This document shows positions 45,038 through 52,381 of a stretch of 64,000 nucleotides of DNA, in pieces. The number at the start of each line of letters is the position of its first letter. Position 1 is the first letter of the stretch. Source of the DNA: Salipiger bermudensis (lineage in GTDB: Bacteria > Pseudomonadota > Alphaproteobacteria > Rhodobacterales > Rhodobacteraceae); assembly GCF_020171625.1 (NCBI RefSeq), contig NZ_JAIUZY010000005.1:124001-188000 (forward strand), in the 5' to 3' direction. The translations under genes were made by a program, and so were the position numbers. The notes below the pieces were generated by a model. The model was not told where the DNA came from. It saw nothing but the letters and a program-made list of their open reading frames with translations, and searched no databases.

Positions 45038-46738
45038 TCACGCCGCGAGATCGTCGGGCGAGATGGCCATCAGATCCCCGTCCGCGGCGCGCACATGCGC
45101 CAGCAGGCCCACATGCTCGGGCAGCAGCCGGGTGATGTAGAACCGCGCCAGCTTGCCGTGGCTGCCGTCCGGATCGGCCATCGCCGCGCGCAGGTGGTAA
45201 TGCCCGCCGAGCACCCGGGCAAAGGCGCGGAGATAGGGCACCGCGGTGCCGAACCGCTCCGGCATCGCGCGACCGACCAGCCACTCGGTGGTCTCGCGCA
45301 GGGTCTCGGCGGCCTCCCAGACCGCCGCGGCCAGCTCGGGCATGGTGCCCTTGGCGGCTTCGGCCTCGGCCTCGATCTCGTCGAGCAGACGGGTCGCCGC
45401 CTCGCCGCCATCCATCAGCTTGCGACCGACCATGTCCATCGCCTGGATGCCGTTGGTGCCCTCGTAGATCGCCGTCACCCGCACGTCGCGATAGAACTGC
45501 GCCGCGCCGCTTTCCTCGACATAGCCCATGCCGCCATGCACCTGCACGCCCATCTCCGAGACTTCGCAGCCGATATCGGTTCCGAAGGCCTTGGCGATCG
45601 GGGTCAGGAACGCCGCCCGCGCCGTCCACTCCGGCGCGCCGGTGGCGCGGCCCATGTCGATCGACACCGCGCAATCGAGCGCGATGGCGCGCGCGGCGAG
45701 GATCTCGGCCTTCATCGTGGCCAGCATCCGGCGCACATCGGCATGGCCGATGATGGTGTCGTGGTCGTTCTTGCCCTGCTTGCGCTCGTTGGCAAAGGCC
45801 AGCGCGTGCTGGTAGGCGCCCTCCGCCGCACCCACGCCCTGACCGCCGACGCCGAGACGGGCGTTGTTCATCATCGTGAACATCGCCTTCATGCCGCCGC
45901 CGGGTTCGCCGACGATCCAGCCCGTGGCGCCCTCGTAGGACATCACGCAGGTCGGGCTGCCATGCAGGCCCATCTTGTGCTCGAGGCTGACCACCTTGAG
46001 CGTGTTGGCCACGCCCGGATTGCCGGACTCGTCGGGCAGGTACTTCGGCACCATGAACAGGCTGATGCCCTTGGTGCCCGGCGTTGCATCGGGCAGCCGC
46101 GCCAGCACCAGGTGGCAGACATTCTCGACCAGATCCGAATCGCCCCACGAAATATAGATCTTCTGCCCGCTGATGGCGTAGGTGCCATCGCCGTTGGGCT
46201 CGGCCTTGGTGGACAGCGCGCCCACGTCCGACCCCGCCTGCGGCTCGGTCAGGTTCATCGTGCCGGACCACTCGCCCGAGATCAGCTTGGGCAGGTAGAG
46301 CGCCTTCATCTCGTCGGAGGCGTGGTGCTCCAGCGCCTCGATCTGGCCCTGGGTCAGCAGCGGGTTGAGCTGCAGCGACAGGCAGGCGCCCGACATCATC
46401 TCGTTGACCGCGGTGGCCACGGTCAGCGGCAGGCCCATGCCGCCATGCGCGGGATCGGCGGTGATCGCCACCCATCCGCCCTCGGCGATCGCCCTGTAGC
46501 CCGCGTCGAACCCCTTGGAGCTGCGCACCACGCCGTTCTCGAGCAGCGCCGGGTACAGGTCGCCGTTGCGCTGCAGCGGCGCCATGACCTCGTCGCACAT
46601 CCGGCCCGCCTCGGTCAGCACGGCGCTCACCATGTCGGGGCTCGCCTCGGCGAAGCGCTCGGTCTCCTGCACGGCCCTGAAGCCGATGACCTTGTCGAGA
46701 AGGAAGCTGAATTCGGAGACGGGGGCGCGATATGGCAT
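45038..46738 (-). CDS. Acyl-CoA dehydrogenase, DmdC-like long type
   Basis: A 566-residue flavin dehydrogenase with an N-terminal extension, central MNLTEPQAGSDVGALSTKA, the GGMGYVEESGAAQFYRDVRVTAIYEGTNGIQAMD flavin/substrate region and a C-terminal helical domain. The size and N-terminus fit the DmdC group, which includes 3-methylmercaptopropionyl-CoA dehydrogenase of dimethylsulfoniopropionate breakdown in marine Roseobacters. Sequence alone does not prove that substrate; a general long-chain or branched acyl-CoA role remains possible. Operon with the MBL hydrolase. Confidence 0.85.
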   Translation of the reverse strand: MPYRAPVSEFSFLLDKVIGFRAVQETERFAEASPDMVSAVLTEAGRMCDEVMAPLQRNGDLYPALLENGVVRSSKGFDAGYRAIAEGGWVAITADPAHGGMGLPLTVATAVNEMMSGACLSLQLNPLLTQGQIEALEHHASDEMKALYLPKLISGEWSGTMNLTEPQAGSDVGALSTKAEPNGDGTYAISGQKIYISWGDSDLVENVCHLVLARLPDATPGTKGISLFMVPKYLPDESGNPGVANTLKVVSLEHKMGLHGSPTCVMSYEGATGWIVGEPGGGMKAMFTMMNNARLGVGGQGVGAAEGAYQHALAFANERKQGKNDHDTIIGHADVRRMLATMKAEILAARAIALDCAVSIDMGRATGAPEWTARAAFLTPIAKAFGTDIGCEVSEMGVQVHGGMGYVEESGAAQFYRDVRVTAIYEGTNGIQAMDMVGRKLMDGGEAATRLLDEIEAEAEAAKGTMPELAAAVWEAAETLRETTEWLVGRAMPERFGTAVPYLRAFARVLGGHYHLRAAMADPDGSHGKLARFYITRLLPEHVGLLAHVRAADGDLMAISPDDLAA

Positions 46739-46860
46739 GGTCAGGGTCCAATCCCGGTTGGCAATGACACGGCGCTCGGATAGTCAGAGCGTCAAATTCT
46801 TGCCCGGGAGCCTACTGGCCCCCGCGCCCCTGTCCAACCAAAACGCGGCGTCATAATTCC

Positions 46861-47817
46861 ATGAGCGAGATCGCAACCCAGCGCCTTCAGGCCGATCCCG
46901 AGGGGCTTGCCCGCGGGGCCGAGATCCTCCGCAGCGGCGGCCTGCTCGCCTTCCCGACCGAGACGGTCTACGGCCTCGGCGGCGATGCCTGCAACGACCG
47001 CGCGGTGGCGCGGATCTACGAGGCCAAGGGCCGACCCTCGTTCAACCCGCTGATCGTGCATCTCGCCGATCTCGATGCGGTGAAGGCGCTGGTGATCTGG
47101 TCGGATCTGGCCGAGGCCGCCGCCACGGCGTTCTGGCCCGGCCCGCTCACCATGGTTCTGCCCCTGCGCGAGGGCGCGCCGGTGTCGAAGCTGGTCACGG
47201 CGGGGCTCGACTCGCTGGCGGTGCGGATGCCCGCCAACCCGGTGGCCCGCGCGCTGCTCACCGAGTTCGGCGGCCCAGTGGCCGCGCCCTCGGCCAACCG
47301 CTCGGGCCGGATCAGCCCGACCCGCGCCGAGCATGTTCTCGACACGCTCGATGGCCGCATCGAAGGCGTGCTAGACGGCGGGCGCTGCGACGTGGGGCTG
47401 GAATCGACCATCCTCGGCCTTGCCGGCAAGCCCACCCTGCTGCGCCCCGGCCGCATCGGCATCGAGACGCTGTCGGAGGTGCTCGGCCGCCCGGTGATGG
47501 AGCGCAAGGACCGCGAGCAGATCTCGGCCCCCGGCCAGCTCAGCTCGCATTACGCGCCGCGCGCCCGGGTCCGGCTCAACGCCGCCGACTGGCAGGAGGG
47601 CGAGGCCCGGCTGGGCTTCGGGCGGACCGAGGGAGACTGCGATCTGAACCTGTCGCCGTCGGGCGATCTGGTCGAGGCGGCGGCGAACCTGTTCGAGTAC
47701 CTGCACCGGCTCGACGCCGACGGCGCCGCGACCATTGCGGTGATGCCGGTGCCGCATGTGGGCCTCGGCATCGCGATCAACGACCGCCTCAGCCGCGCCG
47801 CCGCACCGCGCGACTGA
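46861..47817 (+). CDS. L-threonylcarbamoyladenylate synthase (Sua5/TsaC)
   Basis: A 318-residue enzyme of t6A tRNA modification. The YrdC domain (about 1-200) has FPTETVYGLGGDACN near residue 31, the KGRPSFNPLIVH segment, and SANRSGRISPT; the C-terminal Sua5 domain (about 220-318) includes the linker SAPGQLSSHYAPRA. The full Sua5 architecture separates it from short TsaC. Divergent from the acyl-CoA dehydrogenase. Confidence 0.92.
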   Translation: MSEIATQRLQADPEGLARGAEILRSGGLLAFPTETVYGLGGDACNDRAVARIYEAKGRPSFNPLIVHLADLDAVKALVIWSDLAEAAATAFWPGPLTMVLPLREGAPVSKLVTAGLDSLAVRMPANPVARALLTEFGGPVAAPSANRSGRISPTRAEHVLDTLDGRIEGVLDGGRCDVGLESTILGLAGKPTLLRPGRIGIETLSEVLGRPVMERKDREQISAPGQLSSHYAPRARVRLNAADWQEGEARLGFGRTEGDCDLNLSPSGDLVEAAANLFEYLHRLDADGAATIAVMPVPHVGLGIAINDRLSRAAAPRD

Positions 47818-47885
47818 CACGCCCCCCTACAGCGCACTTGTCCCCGACCGAGCGCCCGGCCGCACGGGCAGGCCTGCCTCCGGCG

Positions 47886-47988
47886 GGGATATTTCGGGCC
47901 AGAAGAAGACAGGGGCGCTTCCCTCATGGCCTCTTCTGGCCGAAAATATCCCGGGGAGTCCGCGCTTGCGCGGGCGGGGCAGCGCCCC
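47886..47988. repeat. Inverted repeat element (copies 1 and 2 of a dispersed family)
   Basis: A 21-bp arm at 47886-47906 (GGGATATTTCGGGCCAGAAGA) is answered by its near-complement at 47932-47952, with two mismatches. The second arm continues into GGGGAGTCCGC, a small hairpin and GGGGCAGCGCCCC (47976-47988). The same right-hand element recurs at 57486-57545. It fills most of the gap between sua5 and the DUF1810 gene. Confidence 0.75.
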
Positions 47989-48006
47989 AACTGGCCGGAG
48001 GACACC

Positions 48007-48420
48007 ATGGCAGAGCTACAGGACTTCGTCGCAGCACAGGATAACCACTGGCCGCAGATCCTCGCCGAGCTGCGCGACGGGCGAAAGACCACGCACTGGA
48101 TCTGGTACGTGTTCCCGCAACTCGGCAGTCTTGGCCGCTCGCAGATGGCCCGCCATTTCGGGCTGTCCGGGCGGGACGAGGCAGCGGCCTATCTCGCGCA
48201 CCCCGTTCTCGGCCACAGGTTGCGGAAAGTCACTGATATTCTTCTTAGACACGAGGGTACAGACCCGAAGGATATTCTCGGATCCGTGGACGCGCTCAAG
48301 GTCCGGTCCTGCATGACGCTGTTCGAGGCGGTGCCCGAGGCGCCTCGGTGTTTCGCGGAGGTGCTGAACAGGCTCTACGGTGGCGAAAGATGCCCTGTCA
48401 CACGTGAAGCGCTGCGCTGA
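48007..48420 (+). CDS. DUF1810-family protein
   Basis: A 137-residue alpha-helical protein with ELRDGRKTTHWIWYVFPQLGSLGRS near residues 21-45 and YLAHPVLGHRLRKVTDILL near 62-80, the DUF1810 hallmarks. Homologues have been linked to ADP-ribosyl or calpastatin-named proteins without a firm function. ATG 48007 gives the family N-terminus (AELQDFVAAQDNHW); upstream codons run into the repeat element. Confidence 0.85.
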   Translation: MAELQDFVAAQDNHWPQILAELRDGRKTTHWIWYVFPQLGSLGRSQMARHFGLSGRDEAAAYLAHPVLGHRLRKVTDILLRHEGTDPKDILGSVDALKVRSCMTLFEAVPEAPRCFAEVLNRLYGGERCPVTREALR

Positions 48421-48562
48421 GGCAAAGACCAAAACGCCGCCCCCGCGGCCAGAGCGGGGACGGCACCGAAGACCGTCATAGAGCCAGGAAGGGCGGCCTC
48501 CGGGTACTCGCTACGGGTACCGGTCACTCTTTACGGAAAACCATCTACTCGTAACGCGAAAC

Positions 48563-48973
48563 TCATTCGGCGGTGATCGTGGTCATCACCAGATCGCCGT
48601 CCACACGGACCGGGCCATCTTCCTTGGCGCCCAGCGTGTATTCGAAGATGCCGGTTTCCATGCCGCCCTCTTCCGAGTGCACCATCAGCATGAGCATGTC
48701 GCCCGAGGCGACCTCTTCGGTGAGGATCGCGGCCACGTCCATGGTCTCGCCGGCGCGCAGCGGCGCGTGGCCGACCACGGGGCCCGGCTTCATCTCGGCG
48801 TCGGTGCGGTGCACCACGAGCCAGCCGTTTTCGCTCGCGGCGACCTTGTCGGCGCTGACGATACCGTTCGAGACGTTCTGGTCCATAGCCTCGACCATCG
48901 GGGTCATGTGGTCGTCCGCGAGGGCGGCACCGGCGGTCAGGCTCAGGGCGGCGGCGATTGCGAAATGCTTCAT
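48563..48973 (-). CDS. Exported DUF7282-like protein
   Basis: A 136-residue secreted protein: signal peptide ending AALA before DDHMTPM, then a beta-rich domain with GWLVVHRTDAEMKPGPVVGHAPLRAGETMDVAAIL and GIFEYTLG. This resembles the DUF7282 fold, by memory. The second of two adjacent ATGs is chosen, as it has better spacing from AGGAG. No function known; probably periplasmic. Confidence 0.7.
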   Translation of the reverse strand: MKHFAIAAALSLTAGAALADDHMTPMVEAMDQNVSNGIVSADKVAASENGWLVVHRTDAEMKPGPVVGHAPLRAGETMDVAAILTEEVASGDMLMLMVHSEEGGMETGIFEYTLGAKEDGPVRVDGDLVMTTITAE

Positions 48974-49084
48974 CATACTCTCCTGTCGTCTTCTGGCGGG
49001 CAACGGCATGTCGCCCGATCTGCCCATAGACACGACAACCGGAGGCGCCCAGTTTCAGAAAGGGTCGGAAAAAATTGAAAAAAT

Positions 49085-49801
49085 TCAGATGAGCGCCGCG
49101 GAGCGCATTCTCTCGTAAGGCGCCATTGCCTCGTCCGCGAGCGCCCTGGCCCGCCCCTCGAGCACGGGCAGCGGCCCCTCCGGGCCGGCAAACCCGGTCG
49201 AGCGATGCACCGAGGCGTACCAATGCGGCGCCCAGACCCCGTCCTGCGCGTGGCCGCCCGCGGGCCAGCGCAGCATTGCCGGGTCGAACGGCAGACCGAT
49301 GGCCGCGCAAAGCGCCCTCAGCTTGCCCTCGGGATCGCGGCGGATGTCGGCGCTGTCGATGACGTAAGGGGTCAGCCCGAGGGACAGGACATGCTCGTAG
49401 AGCTCCGCCTGCAGGGCAAAGCCGATATCGGCGGCCGTCGGGTTCTCGTAGCCCTTGGAGAAGCTCGCCACCACCCGCGCGGGATGGCGCAGCAGGAAGA
49501 CGTTGACGCAGTCGGCGATGAAATCGCGCGGCATTCCGGGGATCATGTGCTGGCACATGTGCTTGTGATAGGCATGTGGCTTGCCGTCGGGGATCGGCCC
49601 CGAAAGCTGCGCCGAGACCGCTTCACCGCTCTCCGGGCGGCTGGCCATGATCTCGTCGCCCATCGGATGCGCGAGCCCGGTCATGCGCAGATATGGTCCG
49701 TAGAACGGCTCATCGATGACATGAAAATCGGCGCGATTGCCGAAGGCGTACATCATCGCGGTCGACAGGTTCCGCGGGCCCGACCACATGGCGATCTTCA
49801 T
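49085..49801 (-). CDS. Sulfotransferase-like P-loop protein
   Basis: A 238-residue protein with WSGPRNLSTAMMYAFGNR near residues 6-23, a sulfotransferase-family 5'-phosphosulfate-binding loop, followed by DEPFYGPYL and VFLLRHPARVVASFSKGY, the 3'-phosphate-binding motif. Acceptor unknown. Its start overlaps the aminotransferase stop by 4 nt; this pair is probably one functional unit. Confidence 0.8.
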   Translation of the reverse strand: MKIAMWSGPRNLSTAMMYAFGNRADFHVIDEPFYGPYLRMTGLAHPMGDEIMASRPESGEAVSAQLSGPIPDGKPHAYHKHMCQHMIPGMPRDFIADCVNVFLLRHPARVVASFSKGYENPTAADIGFALQAELYEHVLSLGLTPYVIDSADIRRDPEGKLRALCAAIGLPFDPAMLRWPAGGHAQDGVWAPHWYASVHRSTGFAGPEGPLPVLEGRARALADEAMAPYERMRSAALI

Positions 49802-50694
49802 GACGTGACAAGGTCCTTGTAGAGCGCCCGGAGGCGTTTCGTCACCGGGCCCATCTCGCCCGTGCCGATGCGGCGGCCGTCGATCTCGCCCACCGGGGTC
49901 TGCGCCCCGAAGGTGCCGGTGAGGAAGGCCTCGTCGGCGCCGTAGGTGTCGACCAGCGAGTAATTGCGCTCATACACCGGGATGTCGTTGGCGCGGCAGA
50001 GCTCGATCACCTTCTGTCGCGTGATGCCGTTCATGCAGTAATCGCCCGTCGAGGTCCAAACCGCCCCCTTGCGCACGATGAAGAAGTTGCAGGCGTTGGT
50101 GGTGTTCACGAAGCCATGCACGTCGAGCATCAGCGCCTCGTCGGCGCCGGCCTTCTCGGCCGCGATGCAGGCGAGGATGCAGTTGAGCTTGGAATGCGAG
50201 TTGAGCTTGGGGTCCTGCGTCATCGGCAGGCCGCGCTGATGCGGTACGGTGGCAAGCCGGATCGGGCGCGGGATCGAGGGCTGTGAGTGCTCCATCAGGA
50301 TCACGACCGTCGGCCCCTGCACCGACAGGCCCGGATGCTGGAACGGCCGCGTCTTGATGCCCCGCGTCACCATCAGGCGGCAATGCGCGTCGGTGACCAT
50401 GCCGTTGGCAGCGCGCGTCTCCTCGATCGCCTCCAGCAGCTCGACCCGGGTCAGGCCGATGTCGAGGTCGATGGCCAGCGCCGCCTCGAACAGCCGGTCG
50501 AGATGCTCGTCGATGAAGCTCCAGCGCCCGTCATAGAGCCGCAGCCCCTCCCAGATGCCGTCGCCCAGCATGAAGCCGGAATCGTAGACCGAGACCAGCG
50601 CCTCGGGCTTGGGCTTGAGCGTGCCATTGACCCAGATGAGGATCTCTTCGTTGCGCGCATCGTCCTGCGCCTGATGTGTCGTGACCTTGTTCAT
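49798..50694 (-). CDS. Class IV (branched-chain/D-amino-acid type) aminotransferase
   Basis: A 298-residue pyridoxal-phosphate enzyme of fold type IV. It has the YDSGFMLGDGIWEGLRLYDGR N-terminal motif, the catalytic lysine in LNSHSKLN-CILA (near residue 168) and the cofactor-binding EAFLTGTFG and TNACNFFIV motifs. Whether it acts on branched-chain amino acids, D-amino acids or 4-amino-4-deoxychorismate is not decided by sequence. Overlaps the sulfotransferase-like gene. Confidence 0.85.
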   Translation of the reverse strand: MNKVTTHQAQDDARNEEILIWVNGTLKPKPEALVSVYDSGFMLGDGIWEGLRLYDGRWSFIDEHLDRLFEAALAIDLDIGLTRVELLEAIEETRAANGMVTDAHCRLMVTRGIKTRPFQHPGLSVQGPTVVILMEHSQPSIPRPIRLATVPHQRGLPMTQDPKLNSHSKLNCILACIAAEKAGADEALMLDVHGFVNTTNACNFFIVRKGAVWTSTGDYCMNGITRQKVIELCRANDIPVYERNYSLVDTYGADEAFLTGTFGAQTPVGEIDGRRIGTGEMGPVTKRLRALYKDLVTS

Positions 50695-50826
50695 GCGCCC
50701 CACGCTAGGAGCGTTTCGCGCCCGGCGAAAGGGGTCACGCGCGCTCACCATGCGGTGAGGTGGCGTTGTAGCGATTGATTGCGCGGCGCGCAGGCCGCAG
50801 CCTACGAGACAAAGGGAGGACGCGTC

Positions 50827-51474
50827 ATGTTCCGCAGCATCATTCTATCCGCACTGATCGTCATGGGGCTTTGCGTGCAGTCGCAGCGGGCCGAGGCCGG
50901 AGAGCGCCGCGACATCGTCGTGGCGGGCGGCTGCTTCTGGTGCGTCGAGGCCGATTTCGAGAAGGTGCGCGGCGTGCTTGGCGCGGTCTCGGGCTACACC
51001 GGCGGCAGCACGGAGAACCCGACCTACAAGGAGGTCAGCCGCGGCGGCACCGGCCATTACGAGGCGGTGAAGATCACCTATGACAGCGCCGAGGTGAGCG
51101 CCGAACAGCTCTACAAGATGTTCTTCCGCTCGGTCGATCCCACCGATGCCGGCGGCCAGTTCTGCGACCGGGGCGAAAGCTACCGCACGGCGATTTTCGT
51201 CTCTGATGCGGGCGAAAAGGCCGCCGCGGAGAAGGCCAAGGCAGAGGCACAGGCAGCACTCGGTCAGACCATCGTGACCCCGATCCTGCAGGCGGCGCCG
51301 TTCTACGAGGCCGAGGACTACCATCAGGACTACTACAAGTCCGACGACCTGATCCTGTCGCGCTTCGGCCCGATCTCGAAGGCCAAGGCCTATGTACGCT
51401 ACCGCGACGCCTGCGGCCGCGACCAGCGCGTGCGCCAGCTCTGGGGCAGCGACGCGCCCTTCGTCGGCGGCTGA
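50827..51474 (+). CDS. msrA: Periplasmic peptide-methionine (S)-S-oxide reductase
   Basis: A 215-residue MsrA with a signal peptide (to about residue 24, AEA before GERRDIVV). The catalytic motif is GCFWC (residues 35-39, nucleophile Cys36), followed by GYTGGSTENPTYKEVSRGGTGHYEAV. Repairs oxidised methionine in exported proteins. ATG 50827 is preceded by AGGGAGGA; an upstream in-frame ATG at 50779 would spoil the signal peptide. Confidence 0.93.
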   Translation: MFRSIILSALIVMGLCVQSQRAEAGERRDIVVAGGCFWCVEADFEKVRGVLGAVSGYTGGSTENPTYKEVSRGGTGHYEAVKITYDSAEVSAEQLYKMFFRSVDPTDAGGQFCDRGESYRTAIFVSDAGEKAAAEKAKAEAQAALGQTIVTPILQAAPFYEAEDYHQDYYKSDDLILSRFGPISKAKAYVRYRDACGRDQRVRQLWGSDAPFVGG

Positions 51475-51477
51475 GGC

Positions 51478-52356
51478 TCAGCCCAGCCTCGCGTCCTGCA
51501 CGTCCTTGAGGTCGGGGATGACATCGGCGGTGCCGCGGCGGGTCACCATGATCGCCGCTGCCCGTGTCGCAAGGCCCACCGCCTGACGAAGCGGCATTCC
51601 GCGGTCGAGGCCGGCGATCAGGTAGCCGGTGAAGGTGTCCCCCGCCCCGGTCGTGTCCACCGCATCGACCTTGGGCGCGGCAAAGCGCTCGGGCTGCCAG
51701 CCGGTCTCCGCGAGGTGGATGCGGCAGCCGTCCCCGCCCTCGGTCACGATCACCGTCTTCACGCCCATGCGCGGCAGGTCGAGCCCGGTCGCCTCTTCGA
51801 GCTGGGCCATCTCGATGGCGTTGAGCACGAGGATATCGGTGTGCTCGAGCACCGCCAGCGCTGCTTCCGGCTCGAACGGGGCGGCGGCATAAGCGACACG
51901 CAGCCCGAGCTTGCGGGCCATGCGCGCCGCCTCGGGCTGCAACAGGGTCTCGTTCTGCATCAGGAGGATGTCGCCGGTATCGGCATCCGCCAGCACCCGG
52001 CCCAGAAGCTCTTCGGGGATCGCGTGGTTGGCGCCGTGGTGGATGACGATCGAGTTCTCGCCCTGCCCGTCGACGAGGATGATGGCATGGCCGGTGGCCG
52101 CGTCGACCGTGGCGATGTGGCGGGTGTCGACGCCGTACTCCATCAGCCGCTCGACCGCCCAGCCGCCGTCCTTGCCGACGGCGCCGAGGTGCACCACGCG
52201 CCCGGCCGCGCGGGCAGCGGCGACCGACATGTTGGCGCCCTTGCCGCCGAGCCCGCGGATCATCTCCGACGCCGCGAGCGTCTCGCCCGGCAGTGGCAGG
52301 TGAGGCACGGAATACGCGAGATCCGCGTTGATCGAGCCGAGATTGTAGATCGTCAT
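51478..52356 (-). CDS. PfkB-family sugar kinase, ribokinase-like
   Basis: A 292-residue kinase with N-terminal GSINADLAYSVPHLPLPGET and GGKGANMSVAAARAAG (ribokinase signature 1) and C-terminal DTTGAGDTFTGYLIAGLDRG (signature 2, with the catalytic Asp). Ribose is the most likely substrate by similarity, but adenosine or another sugar cannot be excluded. Convergent with msrA, 3 nt apart; 25 nt after the malic enzyme on the same strand. Confidence 0.85.
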   Translation of the reverse strand: MTIYNLGSINADLAYSVPHLPLPGETLAASEMIRGLGGKGANMSVAAARAAGRVVHLGAVGKDGGWAVERLMEYGVDTRHIATVDAATGHAIILVDGQGENSIVIHHGANHAIPEELLGRVLADADTGDILLMQNETLLQPEAARMARKLGLRVAYAAAPFEPEAALAVLEHTDILVLNAIEMAQLEEATGLDLPRMGVKTVIVTEGGDGCRIHLAETGWQPERFAAPKVDAVDTTGAGDTFTGYLIAGLDRGMPLRQAVGLATRAAAIMVTRRGTADVIPDLKDVQDARLG

Positions 52357-52381
52357 CCGTGCCTCTTTCTGTGTGTTGCGG

